Assembly (NCBI RefSeq): GCF_017353455.1
Contig: NZ_JAFMPZ010000066.1
Coordinates: forward strand, 1 to 44,001
DNA length: 44,001 bases
Reading direction: 5' to 3'
DNA from: Streptomyces laculatispora
Lineage (GTDB): Bacteria > Actinomycetota > Actinomycetes > Streptomycetales > Streptomycetaceae
In this document: in pieces, positions 7,921-16,074 of the stretch
How positions within the stretch are numbered: position 1 is the stretch's first letter
How the letters are laid out: every line of letters starts with the position of its first letter
Notes under the pieces: generated by a model
Told to the model about the DNA's origin: nothing
The model's input: the letters and a program-made list of their open reading frames with translations, nothing else
Databases searched by the model: none
Translations under genes and position numbers: made by a program

Positions 7921-9690
7921 ATGACCGATGACAGCCGTGCGGAGCTCCAGGAGTACGTGCGTACCCTCGCCGAACCCCTCCTCCCGCACTTCAGCCCCGG
8001 CCGTGCCCGGCTCCGCCTGGGCGTCAACACCGCCATCCACGACGACCCGGCCGCCGAGCTGGAGGCGTTCGCCCGCCCGCTGTGGGGCCTCGCCCCGCTC
8101 GCCGCGGGCGGCGGGCACTTCGCGCACTGGGAGTACTGGGTACGCGGACTGGCGGCCGGCACCGACCCCGGCCACCCCGAGTACTGGGGCCCGCCCGGAC
8201 CGCACAACCAGCGGATCGTGGAGATGGCCGCCATCGGATTCGCCCTCGCGCTCGCCCCCGACCGGCTCTGGGAACCCCTGACCGAACCGGAGCGCGCGCG
8301 GGTGGCCCACTGGCTCACCACCGGCATGTCCTGCCCGGTCACCGACAACAACTGGCTCTTCTTCCCCGTCCTGATCGGCCTCGGGCTCGACCGCGTCGGC
8401 GTCCCGTACGACCGCGAGCGGGTCAGCACCTGCCTGGACCGGCTGGAGACCTTCGCCTGCGGCGACGGCTGGTACTCCGACGGCCCCACCGAACGCCGCG
8501 ACTACTACGTGCCGTGGGCGATGCACTTCTACGGACTGCTCTACGCGGCCCTCGCCGGACACCGCGACCCCGAACGGGCCGTGCGCTTCCGGATGCGGGC
8601 GGCCCTGTTCGCCCAGGACTTCCAGCACTGGTTCGCCGACGACGGCGCCGCCGTCCCCTACGGCCGCTCCCTCACCTACCGCTTCGCGCACGCCGCGTTC
8701 TGGTCCGCCCTCCCGTACGCCGGCGTCGAGGCCCTGCCCTGGGGAGTGGTCAAGGGACATCTGATGCGTCATCTGCGCTGGTGGCAGCAGCGCCCCGACG
8801 CCGCGCCCGGCGGACTCCTCTCCATCGGCTACGCCTATCCGCAGCCCGCGCTCGCCGAGCAGTACAACGCCCCCGGCTCCCCGTACTGGGCGATGAAGAC
8901 GTTCCTGCCGCTCGCGCTGCCCGCCGGCCACCGGTTCTGGACCGCCGCCGAACGCAGCGCCCCCGCCCTGCCCGCCGTCTCGCCCCAGCCGCACGCGGGC
9001 GCCGTCCTGATGCGCTCCGGCGGTGACGTCACCCTGCTCGCCGGCCGCCAGCACCACTCCTGGGTCCGCCACGGGGCCGAGAAGTACGCCAAGTTCGCGT
9101 ACTCCTCACGGTTCGGCTTCAGCCTGCCCGCCGGACCGGTCGGACTGGAGCAGGGGGCGTACGACTCGATGCTGGCCCTCAGCGACGACGGCGGCGTTCA
9201 CTACCGGGTGCGCGAGGAGCCGGGCGCCCACCAGGTCACCGACGACACCGTGCGCTCCACCTGGCACCCGTGGCCCGACGTCGAGGTCACCACCTGGCTC
9301 ACCGCCGCCCCGCCCTGGCAGTCGCGCGTCCACCGCGTCCGCACCGCCCGCCCGCTGCACACCGCGGAGGGCGCCTTCGCCGTCGACCGCGACTCCGCGC
9401 CCCCGCCGGGACCCACCCGCCAGACGGGCCCCGGCCGCGCCCGCGCCACCGGCTCCGCCGGACTCACCGGCCTGATCGACACCGACGGCCGCCGCACCGG
9501 GCAGATCGTCGACTGCCTGCCCGGCACCAATGTGATCGCCCGCCGCACCATGCTGCCCATGCTCACCGGCGAACTCCCGCCCGGCGAGCACTGGCTGAGG
9601 TGCGCGGTCCTCGGCGCCGAGCCCGGACCGGACGGCGAGACCGCATGGAACCGCCCACCCGCACCACCGAACACCGGAGGCAGTACATGA
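7921..9690 (+). CDS. DUF2264-family protein, probable glycosidase-like alpha/alpha barrel
   Basis: Protein of 589 residues matching the DUF2264 family, with no signal peptide, so probably cytoplasmic. Recognisable parts include HFAHWEYW, DNNWLFFPVLIGLGL and DGWYSDGPTERRDYYVPWAMHFYG, rich in aromatic and acidic residues as in (alpha/alpha)6 carbohydrate enzymes. The C-terminal third is beta-rich, with HHSWVRHGAEKYAKFAYSSRFGF. From memory, DUF2264 relatives are grouped with CAZy family GH154 (beta-glucuronidase activity reported), but I could not check this, so the activity is tentative. The start is ATG 7921 with GAGGCGG just before it. It overlaps the next gene by ATGA. The likely role is hydrolysis of the oligosaccharide imported by the preceding transporter. 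Confidence 0.85.
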   Translation: MTDDSRAELQEYVRTLAEPLLPHFSPGRARLRLGVNTAIHDDPAAELEAFARPLWGLAPLAAGGGHFAHWEYWVRGLAAGTDPGHPEYWGPPGPHNQRIVEMAAIGFALALAPDRLWEPLTEPERARVAHWLTTGMSCPVTDNNWLFFPVLIGLGLDRVGVPYDRERVSTCLDRLETFACGDGWYSDGPTERRDYYVPWAMHFYGLLYAALAGHRDPERAVRFRMRAALFAQDFQHWFADDGAAVPYGRSLTYRFAHAAFWSALPYAGVEALPWGVVKGHLMRHLRWWQQRPDAAPGGLLSIGYAYPQPALAEQYNAPGSPYWAMKTFLPLALPAGHRFWTAAERSAPALPAVSPQPHAGAVLMRSGGDVTLLAGRQHHSWVRHGAEKYAKFAYSSRFGFSLPAGPVGLEQGAYDSMLALSDDGGVHYRVREEPGAHQVTDDTVRSTWHPWPDVEVTTWLTAAPPWQSRVHRVRTARPLHTAEGAFAVDRDSAPPPGPTRQTGPGRARATGSAGLTGLIDTDGRRTGQIVDCLPGTNVIARRTMLPMLTGELPPGEHWLRCAVLGAEPGPDGETAWNRPPAPPNTGGST

Positions 9691-12380
9691 GACCGGTTCT
9701 CAGTCCGACATCCCTGGTGGCCGCCGCGGCTGCCGCACTGATCGCACTGCCCCTGGCCCTGGCACCGGCGGCCACCGCCGCCACCCACGGCAGGACGTAC
9801 GAGGTCGCGACCTGGGGATCCGACCGGTCCGCAGGCAGTGCGCGGCACCCGCTGCGCACGATCTCGCGCTGCGCCGAACTCGTACGCCCCGGCGACAGCT
9901 GCCTGATCCACCGGGGCACCTACCGCGAGCAGGTCACCCCGCCGGCCGGCCGCAAGGACGCGCCGGTCACCTTCGCCGCGTACGGCGACGGCACGGTGAC
10001 CGTCGACGGCACGGACACGGTCTCCGGCTGGCAGGACGCGGGCGACGGCCTCGTCTCGACGAGGACCGATCTGCCGCTCGACACGAGCGAGAACGCCCTC
10101 TTCCTCGACGGCGACCGCGCCATGGAGGGCCGCTGGCCCAACTCCGGCACCGACCCGCTCAATCCGACCTGGGCCGTCGCCGAGAAGACCTCCACCGACC
10201 AGCACATCGACGACCCGGCCCTGCCCGCCGGGGACTTCACCGGAGCCACCGTCCATCTGTGGGCCGGCTCCAACCCCTGGAGCCAGCAGACCGGAACGGT
10301 CACCTCCACCGCCACGGGCGCCCTCGACTTCAAGGGCGGCAACTACCGCTGCGACCCGCTCTGCATGGGCGACAAGAACTACCGCAACTACTATCTGGTG
10401 GGAGCCAGGGCAGCCCTCGACCAGCCCGGCGAGTGGTACTACGACAAGGCCGCGAAGACCCTGTACCTCGTGCCGCCCAAGGGTGGTATGCGGGGCCACA
10501 CCGTCACCGCCAAGCAACGCTCCTGGGGCATCGACCTCAGTGGCAGCTCCTACGTCACCGTGCGCGGCCTCGACCTGTGGGGCACCTCGCTGCGCACCGG
10601 CAAGAACAGCACCGGCGTCCTCGTCGAGGACCTGAACGCCCGTTACGTCTCCGAGTACTCGACGCTCCCGATGCCCGCCGACGACGAACTCGCCATCGAA
10701 CCGGGCGAGGGCCACATCGTCGTCTCCCGGATCCTGGACTCCGGCATCCAGATCCTCGGTACCGGAAACACCCTGCGTGACAGCGAGATCGGCTACTCCG
10801 CCGGCACCGGCGTCCTGGTGCGCGGCAGCGGCAACACGGTCACCAACACCTATATCCACGACATCGGCTGGATGGGCAGCTACACCCCCGGCATCGAGAT
10901 CAACGGCAGCGACCACACAGTCACCCACAACACCGTCCGCCGCACCGGGCGGGGCAGCATCGACGTGTCGTGGCAGCTCAACGGGGTGCCGTTCCACAAC
11001 AACGAGATCGCCTACAACGACCTCTCCGAGGCGATGCGGACCTCCCGCGACGGCAGCCCGTTCTACGTCTGCTGCAACCTGGACGCGACCGGCACCAGTG
11101 TGGACCACAACACCGTCCATGACGACGACGGCCAGGTCGGCTACTACATCGACAACTCCTCCGGGAACTTCCTGCTCCACCACAACGTCGCGTACAACAC
11201 CGGCACCCGGGGCACCTTCTTCAACGGCCACAGCGGCGTCAGCCTCGGCAACCGCGACCACCACTCCTCGTACGGCCAGGGCATCACCGGCGCCTCGGTC
11301 CGCCTCTCGGGTGCCACCGACGCCACCGGGACGTACGTCAGCAACATCGTCGGGATGACCAAGACGGAGATCTCCGGCCCCGGGAACCCGGGACCCGTCG
11401 TGCGCAGCAACCTGCTCCCGCCCACCGACCCCGGCTACACCGACACCCGCAACGGCGAACTGTGGCTGCGCGCCGGCTCGCCCGCCATCGACGCGGGGGA
11501 GACCGTCGACGGGGTGACCACCGAGGTGCGGGGCGCGGGCCCCGACCAGGGCGCCTACGAGTACGGTGACGCGATCTGGTCGGCGGGCTGCGACCTGCCC
11601 GGCTGCCAGACCCGGGTCCGCAACGACGGCTGGACCGCCACCGGGTCCGACGGCTCGGACGCCTCCGCGGCCGTGGACGGCATCCAGACCACCCAGTGGA
11701 AGTCCGCCGGACTCCAGGCCCCGGGCCAGTCGCTCACCGTCGACCTGAGCGCACCGAAGACCGTCGGCCGGCTGGCCCTCGACGCGGGTCTCGACGCCAC
11801 CGGGCACCCGTCCGGGTTCACCGTCGCGACCAGCCGTGACGGCAAGCGGTGGGACAAGCCGGTCGCCGAGGTGAGCGGCCGTTCCTTCACCCAGGAGGCA
11901 GTCTTCGCGCCCGCCACCGTCCGCTATCTGCGGATCACCCTCACCGCACCGGGCGACACCGAATGGGGTGTGAACGAGATCCGTCTCTACGCGGACGGGC
12001 CGGACGCCGCCGGGACGCTCCAGGCCGAACTGGCCACCGATGTCCTGGGCACCACCCGGGGCGACGCCGCCACCGGGCTGCTGGGCTCAGGTGACCGCTT
12101 CGGCTTCCGCAGGGTCCAGTTCGGTGCGGGCGCGGACCGGATGACCGTCCGCGTCGCGGCGCCGGGCCGGGGCGTGACCGGTGTGCTCCAGGTGCGGCTG
12201 GACAGCCCGAAGGGCCGGATCGTGGGTGTGCTGCCGGTGAGGGCGACCGGCGGCGCCGACACCTGGCAGGAGCAGTCGGCGAAGCTGCCGCACACCGTCA
12301 CCGGTTCGCACGACGTGTACGTCGTCGCCGCAGGCGGCGCGAAGACCGCGGCCGTCGACTGGCTGACGTTTGGCAGGTGA
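9687..12380 (+). CDS. Secreted right-handed beta-helix enzyme with two C-terminal carbohydrate-binding-like domains
   Basis: Exported protein of 897 residues. A Sec signal peptide covers about residues 1-32, ending near ATAATHG. Residues about 35-630 have the TWGSDRSAGS...HPLRTISRCAELVRPGD opening and repeated N/H-rich turns typical of right-handed parallel beta-helix lyases and glycosidases; RWPNSG near residue 150 recalls GH141-type enzymes. Residues about 648-770 resemble an F5/8 type C (CBM32-like) domain (DGIQTTQWKSAG, VRYLRITLTAPGDTEWGVNEIRLYADG). The last 120 residues look like a CBM6/CBM35-type jelly roll ending AAVDWLTFGR. It probably binds and cuts a plant or algal polysaccharide outside the cell. 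Start ATG 9687 overlaps the DUF2264 stop. Lyase versus hydrolase cannot be decided from the sequence alone. Confidence 0.87.
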   Translation: MRPVLSPTSLVAAAAAALIALPLALAPAATAATHGRTYEVATWGSDRSAGSARHPLRTISRCAELVRPGDSCLIHRGTYREQVTPPAGRKDAPVTFAAYGDGTVTVDGTDTVSGWQDAGDGLVSTRTDLPLDTSENALFLDGDRAMEGRWPNSGTDPLNPTWAVAEKTSTDQHIDDPALPAGDFTGATVHLWAGSNPWSQQTGTVTSTATGALDFKGGNYRCDPLCMGDKNYRNYYLVGARAALDQPGEWYYDKAAKTLYLVPPKGGMRGHTVTAKQRSWGIDLSGSSYVTVRGLDLWGTSLRTGKNSTGVLVEDLNARYVSEYSTLPMPADDELAIEPGEGHIVVSRILDSGIQILGTGNTLRDSEIGYSAGTGVLVRGSGNTVTNTYIHDIGWMGSYTPGIEINGSDHTVTHNTVRRTGRGSIDVSWQLNGVPFHNNEIAYNDLSEAMRTSRDGSPFYVCCNLDATGTSVDHNTVHDDDGQVGYYIDNSSGNFLLHHNVAYNTGTRGTFFNGHSGVSLGNRDHHSSYGQGITGASVRLSGATDATGTYVSNIVGMTKTEISGPGNPGPVVRSNLLPPTDPGYTDTRNGELWLRAGSPAIDAGETVDGVTTEVRGAGPDQGAYEYGDAIWSAGCDLPGCQTRVRNDGWTATGSDGSDASAAVDGIQTTQWKSAGLQAPGQSLTVDLSAPKTVGRLALDAGLDATGHPSGFTVATSRDGKRWDKPVAEVSGRSFTQEAVFAPATVRYLRITLTAPGDTEWGVNEIRLYADGPDAAGTLQAELATDVLGTTRGDAATGLLGSGDRFGFRRVQFGAGADRMTVRVAAPGRGVTGVLQVRLDSPKGRIVGVLPVRATGGADTWQEQSAKLPHTVTGSHDVYVVAAGGAKTAAVDWLTFGR

Positions 12381-12384
12381 GTAC

Positions 12385-12430
12385 GCGGGTGGGGGCCGGG
12401 ACATCGTCCGATGTCCCGGCCCCCACCCGC
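12385..12430. terminator. Very strong bidirectional terminator hairpin
   Basis: A perfect 22-pair inverted repeat (12385-12406 with 12409-12430) has only two bases between its arms. It begins five bases after the beta-helix gene stop and ends 15 bases before the stop of the convergent small gene. Actinobacterial terminators often lack a U-tract, and this one would act in both directions. Confidence 0.85.
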
Positions 12431-12445
12431 ACGTCCGTACCCCGG

Positions 12446-12883
12446 TCAGGGGGCGGAGGGGACACGCGGGCCACCGGTGGAAGCCCAGGAGGGCGTCACG
12501 CCGGTCACCTGGCAGACCATCAGGTAGAGCGGGATGGGCGGCGTGTACGGCGTACGGCTGTCGGGCTGGTGGATCAGCCGGGGCCGGACCGCGGGGACGC
12601 AGGCCCCTCGTGCGTAGGCGGCCTGCGCGGGCCAGTCCAGATCGAGGTCGGAGCCCGACGGGACGATCCACCACCAGCGCTCCCCGTCGTCGAAGACGCA
12701 GCCGGTGCGCGGCAGATGAGACATCAGCCGGAAGCCGTACCGCGCCGGCACCCCCACCGCGTCGCAGCCCAGGGTCGCCGAAAGGGCAGAGGGAAGCGGC
12801 AGTTGCACGCGGCCGCCGCCGGGGCGGCCCAGCTCACGGGGGCGGCGGGTTCCGAGGAGATGGGACATGGCGTTCTTCAGCAT
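12446..12883 (-). CDS. Conserved hypothetical protein of the XRE/DUF397 locus
   Basis: Protein of 145 residues without signal peptide or membrane helix. The middle part is rich in Trp/Tyr/Pro, with GERWWWIVPSGSDLDLDWP and PYTPPIPLYLMVCQVTG, a composition I associate with small Streptomyces proteins encoded beside anti-sigma-like ATPases. The start is the ATG at 12883, with GGAG six bases upstream. It overlaps the end of the upstream ATPase gene by seven bases, so the two are translationally coupled. No enzymatic motif is visible. Function unknown; a partner role with the ATPase is inference from coupling. Confidence 0.75.
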   Translation of the reverse strand: MLKNAMSHLLGTRRPRELGRPGGGRVQLPLPSALSATLGCDAVGVPARYGFRLMSHLPRTGCVFDDGERWWWIVPSGSDLDLDWPAQAAYARGACVPAVRPRLIHQPDSRTPYTPPIPLYLMVCQVTGVTPSWASTGGPRVPSAP

Positions 12884-13335
12884 GAGTGCTCCGAGCCGTG
12901 CGGCAGTTCTGCCCAGACGATGCGGCCCGAGCCGCCCCCGGCGTCGCGGGACCCCCAGGAGCTGCACATCGCGTCGACGAGCAGCAGGCCGCGTCCGTGC
13001 TCGTCATCGGCGCCGCGGCCCAGCCGCGGCCCGCCGGGCTGGTGTCCTTGGTCCTGTACGGCTATGCGCAGCCGCCGGTCGAGGCAGCGCAGCTCGCACA
13101 CGACGCGAGAGCTGGCGGTGTGCACCACCGCGTTGGTGACCAGTTCGGACACGATGAGGATCGCCGCGTCGTGTGCGTCGCCGTCCAGCCGCCACTCGTC
13201 CAGCCGGGCCCGGGTCAGCTGCCGGGCACCGGCCACCGACTCCGGGCGCGCGGGCAGCGCGAAGCAGTACCGGAGCGCTTCCGTCCCGGGGCAGAGGTCC
13301 ATGAGCCGGGGGATGAGCGCACTGCCAGGTGCCAC
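12877..13335 (-). CDS. Anti-sigma-factor-like ATP-binding protein (HATPase_c)
   Basis: Cytoplasmic protein of 152 residues with a GHKL-type ATPase fold as in SpoIIAB/RsbW. The N box is SELVTNAVVHT, the G1 region is IAVQDQGHQPGGPRLG and the G2 region is DDEHGRGLLLVDAM. Streptomyces encodes many of these, often beside XRE and DUF397 genes as in the whiJ and abaA loci. The start is GTG 13335 with GAGGA eight bases upstream. It is transcribed away from the XRE/DUF397 pair, so the intergenic inverted repeats may govern both directions. It may be an anti-sigma or regulatory kinase-like protein; the partner is unknown. Confidence 0.85.
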   Translation of the reverse strand: MAPGSALIPRLMDLCPGTEALRYCFALPARPESVAGARQLTRARLDEWRLDGDAHDAAILIVSELVTNAVVHTASSRVVCELRCLDRRLRIAVQDQGHQPGGPRLGRGADDEHGRGLLLVDAMCSSWGSRDAGGGSGRIVWAELPHGSEHSC

Positions 13336-13403
13336 GACCGAATCCTCACAGTGGGGGCTGCGTCACGCATCGCGATCCTCTGTCAAAGGGGGCGATGGTG
13401 ACT

Positions 13404-13419
13404 AGTGAACTGGTTCACT
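13404..13419. promoter_or_regulatory. Inverted repeat AGTGAAC-TG-GTTCACT in the divergent promoter
   Basis: Two exact 7-base inverted arms have a two-base centre, lying between the ATPase gene and the XRE gene. A further GTGAAC half-site occurs at 13439-13444. Its position 69 bases upstream of the ATPase start suggests an operator for that gene, possibly bound by the neighbouring XRE protein. Confidence 0.5.
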
Positions 13420-13457
13420 CGCCAACTCTCCCCCTGTCGTGAACACTTGGCAAGGGG

Positions 13458-13478
13458 CACTCTGAAATTTCCAGAGTG
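13458..13478. promoter_or_regulatory. Inverted repeat CACTCTG-N7-CAGAGTG upstream of the XRE gene
   Basis: Perfect 7-base arms flank AAATTTC; the inner GAAATTTC is itself a palindrome. It lies 64-84 bases upstream of the XRE start. The size fits a dimeric HTH binding site, and autoregulation by the XRE protein is the simplest reading. Confidence 0.55.
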
Positions 13479-13541
13479 GCTGTGTCTTTGATGGCACGCG
13501 CATGGCACACTGCTGGCAAACAGCGCATGGGGAGGTCTGAA

Positions 13542-14402
13542 GTGAGTGAACCGCGGTCCGCCCCGACCGTGGGTCAGGTCGTTCTCGGCAAGCGCCTGCA
13601 GGATCTGCGGGAACGGGTCGGCCTGAGCCGGGACCAGGCTGCCAAGGTGCTGCGCGTCGCGCCCGCGACGATACGCAGGCTGGAGACCGCCGAGGTCGCT
13701 CTCAAGATCGCCTATGTGCAACTCCTCCTGAAGGCCTACGGGATCTCCGAGGAGGAGGCCGACGCCTTCGTCGTCCTCGCCGAGGAGGCCAACAAGCCGG
13801 GCTGGTGGCAGCGGTTCCACGACGTGCTGCCCGACTGGTTCAGCATGTACGTCAGCCTGGAGGGCGCCGCGAGCCTGCTGCGCATGTACGAGCCGCACTT
13901 CGTCCCCGGACTGCTGCAGACCGAGGACTACGCGCGCTCGGTGATGCGTACCGGAGCGGTCGGCCAGACCAGGCCGGAGGACATCGAGCGCCATGTGGCA
14001 CTGCGGATGCAGCGCCAGTCCCTGCTCACCCGGCCGGACGCCCCGCGGCTGTGGGTCGTGATGGACGAGACGGTGCTGCGCCGCCCGGTGGGCAGCCCGC
14101 AGGCCATGCGCGCCCAGATCGACCAGTTGCTCGAAGCGACCACGATGCCCCATGTGACCCTCCAGATCGCGGAGTTCTCGACCGGCCATCACCCGGGCAC
14201 CTACGGGCCGTTCGTACTCTTCCGGTTCGGCGTCCCCGAGCTCCCCGACATGGTCTACAGCGAGTACCTGACCGGGGCCGTCTACTTCGACGCGCGCCCC
14301 GAGGTGGCCTCCTACCTCGAGGTCATGGACCGCATGGCGGCCCAGGCCGCGACTGCACAACGCACGAAGGAAATCCTCCGGGACTTCCGCAAGGAGCTGT
14401 GA
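13542..14402 (+). CDS. XRE-family regulator with DUF5753-type C-terminal domain
   Basis: DNA-binding protein of 286 residues. The N-terminal helix-turn-helix (about residues 10-65: LGKRLQDLRERVGLSRDQAAKVLRVAPATIRRLE) is followed by a large DUF5753-type domain with HDVLPDWFSMYVSLE, PGLLQTEDYARSVM and LLEATTMPHVTLQIAEF. This architecture matches WhiJ and Scr1 of Streptomyces coelicolor, which act with a small DUF397 partner. The start is GTG 13542, preceded by GGAGGT; an upstream in-frame ATG at 13491 lacks a suitable site. The stop overlaps the DUF397 start as TGATG. It probably controls development or secondary metabolism. Specific targets are unknown, though two inverted repeats lie just upstream. 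Confidence 0.92.
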   Translation: MSEPRSAPTVGQVVLGKRLQDLRERVGLSRDQAAKVLRVAPATIRRLETAEVALKIAYVQLLLKAYGISEEEADAFVVLAEEANKPGWWQRFHDVLPDWFSMYVSLEGAASLLRMYEPHFVPGLLQTEDYARSVMRTGAVGQTRPEDIERHVALRMQRQSLLTRPDAPRLWVVMDETVLRRPVGSPQAMRAQIDQLLEATTMPHVTLQIAEFSTGHHPGTYGPFVLFRFGVPELPDMVYSEYLTGAVYFDARPEVASYLEVMDRMAAQAATAQRTKEILRDFRKEL

Positions 14403-14638
14403 TGACACCCATATACAACGGCATGCCGGCCGCCGAACTCGGCTCCGAGGGCTGGTACAAGCCGTGGAGCGGCGGCAACGGCGGCAATTGTGTGGAGGCC
14501 ATGAAGCTGTCCGACGGAAGAATCGCCATGCGCCAGTCCGCGGACCCGGACGGCCCCGCCCTGATCTACAGCCACCGCGAGATCGCCGCCTTCATCCAGG
14601 GAGCCAAAGCCGGTCAGGCGGACTTCCTGCTGACCTGA
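14402..14638 (+). CDS. DUF397 small protein
   Basis: Partner protein of 78 residues typical of actinobacterial XRE/DUF397 pairs. It has the usual WxK(P/S)xxSGGNGGNCVE start (WYKPWSGGNGGNCVEAM) and the end IAAFIQGAKAGQADFLLT. It is translationally coupled to the XRE gene by a one-base overlap. In the Scr1/Scr2 system the DUF397 protein modulates its XRE partner; a similar role is inferred here. Its stop codon lies inside a TGACC pentanucleotide repeat. Confidence 0.92.
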   Translation: MTPIYNGMPAAELGSEGWYKPWSGGNGGNCVEAMKLSDGRIAMRQSADPDGPALIYSHREIAAFIQGAKAGQADFLLT

Positions 14639-14670
14639 CCTGACCTGACCTGACCTGACCTGACCTGACC
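14631..14670 (+). repeat. Eight tandem copies of TGACC
   Basis: A perfect 5-bp microsatellite begins in the last codons of the DUF397 gene and runs through its stop. Every register of the repeat meets a TGA, so copy-number change would hardly alter the protein. It is followed at 14675-14697 by a GC-rich stretch (GGCGG...CCGCC) that could form a weak terminator before the methyltransferase gene. Confidence 0.9.
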
Positions 14671-14750
14671 CGGGGGCGGCCCGGGGCCCGGCCCGCCGCT
14701 CACCCTCTTCGTTCTTCCTGCCGCCGTCCCACGGACCCAAGGAGCGCGCC

Positions 14751-15560
14751 ATGACCGGACACGAGCCCCCCGCCCTCGAGATCGACACCAGCAAGCCGCA
14801 CCCCGCGCGGATGTACGACTGGTTCCTCGGCGGCAAGGACAACTACCCGGTCGACGAGCAGATGGCCCGGCAACTGCTGGCCCTGGACTCCCGGGGCCGC
14901 GACATGGCACGGGTCAACCGGGCGTTCATGCACCGCGCCACCCGGTGGCTCGTGGAGAACGGCATCCGGCAGTTCCTCGACATCGGCACCGGCATACCCA
15001 CCGAGCCCAACCTCCACCAGATCGCCCAGCAGACCGCGCCGGACGCCCGGGTCGTCTACTGCGACAACGACCCCATCGTTCTCGCGCACGCGGCGGCACT
15101 GCTGCGCTCCACCCCGGAAGGCGCCACCGAGTACATCCAGGCCGACGCCCGCAGGCCCGAGGCCATCCTGGAGGCGGCCGGCCGGGTCCTCGACTTCGAC
15201 AGGCCGATCGCCCTCTCGCTGCTGGCCCTGCTGCACTTCCTGGACGACGAGGACGGCGCCGCCGAGCTGGTGGACCGCCTGGTCGACCAGCTCGCGCCCG
15301 GCAGTTACCTGATCCTCTCGCACACCACGGGCGACTTCGACCCGGACGGCGCGGCCCAGGCGGCCGCCCTGTACAAGGCCCGCGGCATGACCCTGCGCCT
15401 GCGCACCCACGCCGAACTCACCGTCTTCTTCCACGGCCTCGACCTCATCGCCCCCGGGGTCTCCCTCGCCGCCGACTGGCATCCGGAGCTCGGCGAGGTG
15501 GTCGATGTCCCGGGCGACGAGCCGATCCCGGGGTACGCGGGCGTGGCCCGCAAGCCCTGA
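14751..15560 (+). CDS. SAM-dependent methyltransferase, DUF574 family
   Basis: Protein of 269 residues of the DUF574 (Methyltransf_19) family, which is expanded in Streptomyces. The signature N-terminus KPHPARMYDWFLGGKDNYPVD is present, followed by the SAM-binding glycine loop FLDIGTGIPTEPNLH, the acidic ribose-binding end of strand 2 (VVYCDNDPIVLAHA) and LSLLALLHFLDDEDG. The start is ATG 14751 with AAGGAG eight bases upstream. The methyl acceptor is unknown. It sits just downstream of the XRE/DUF397 pair, a common neighbourhood, but the 112-bp gap leaves co-transcription uncertain. Confidence 0.9.
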   Translation: MTGHEPPALEIDTSKPHPARMYDWFLGGKDNYPVDEQMARQLLALDSRGRDMARVNRAFMHRATRWLVENGIRQFLDIGTGIPTEPNLHQIAQQTAPDARVVYCDNDPIVLAHAAALLRSTPEGATEYIQADARRPEAILEAAGRVLDFDRPIALSLLALLHFLDDEDGAAELVDRLVDQLAPGSYLILSHTTGDFDPDGAAQAAALYKARGMTLRLRTHAELTVFFHGLDLIAPGVSLAADWHPELGEVVDVPGDEPIPGYAGVARKP

Positions 15561-15609
15561 GGGCGGCCCGCCGGGACGGCAATGCGCCGCCGCAGGCCAC
15601 AATGGACCC

Positions 15610-16065
15610 ATGTCCCGACGCACCTCACGCCCCCGGCGCCCGTCCGCCGCGAGCGCCCGCACCGCTTCCGCGGCCGAGATCACCGCAGCATCGCCCTGTC
15701 CGTGCGGGCTGCCCGCCGAGTACGGCGCGTGCTGCGGAAATCTGCGCGCCGGGGCCGCCGCGCCGACCTGTGAGGCGCTGATGCGCTCGCGGTACGCCGC
15801 CTTCGCCGTCCGGGACGCCGCGTATCTGCTGCGCACCTGGCACCCCGGCACCCGGCCCGCCGTCCTCGACCTCGATCCGGGGGTGCGCTGGGAGCGTCTG
15901 GAGATCCTGGGGACGACCGAGGGCAGCGCCTTCCACACCACGGGCACCGTCACCTTCCGGGCCCACTTCAAGGACAACGGCCGCGCCGACTCGCTCCACG
16001 AGAAGAGCCGCTTCGTCCGGCACGAGGGCGCCTGGGTCTACGAGTCGGCGGTCTTCGCCGACTGA
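15610..16065 (+). CDS. YchJ-family (UPF0225) protein with SEC-C-type zinc motif
   Basis: Small protein of 151 residues. The N-terminal Cys cluster CPCGLPAEYGACCG (near residue 30) is the SEC-C-like metal-binding motif. It is followed by CEALMRSRYAAFAVRDAAYLLRTWHP and an NTF2-like half ending in HEKSRFVRHEGAWVYESAVF, the standard layout for YchJ. The first 25 residues are a basic Arg/Ser/Ala-rich extension. The start is ATG 15610. The molecular role of the family is unknown. It ends nine bases from the stop of the convergent exporter gene, without a visible terminator. Confidence 0.88.
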   Translation: MSRRTSRPRRPSAASARTASAAEITAASPCPCGLPAEYGACCGNLRAGAAAPTCEALMRSRYAAFAVRDAAYLLRTWHPGTRPAVLDLDPGVRWERLEILGTTEGSAFHTTGTVTFRAHFKDNGRADSLHEKSRFVRHEGAWVYESAVFAD

Positions 16066-16074
16066 CCGCCCGGC

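Noticed and set aside
10642-10650. TTA triplet in the beta-helix gene
   Set aside because: It is split across CGT TAC codons, so it is not in frame. Similar out-of-frame cases occur at 15304 and in the acyl-CoA dehydrogenase and ligase genes.
9201-11807. Long minus-strand open frame opposite the beta-helix gene (868 codons)
   Set aside because: Val/Gly/Asp-rich antisense shadow produced by high third-position GC; no motifs.
14631-14670. TGACC repeats as a possible CRISPR or attachment site
   Set aside because: Units are five bases with no spacers; no integrase or cas gene is nearby.
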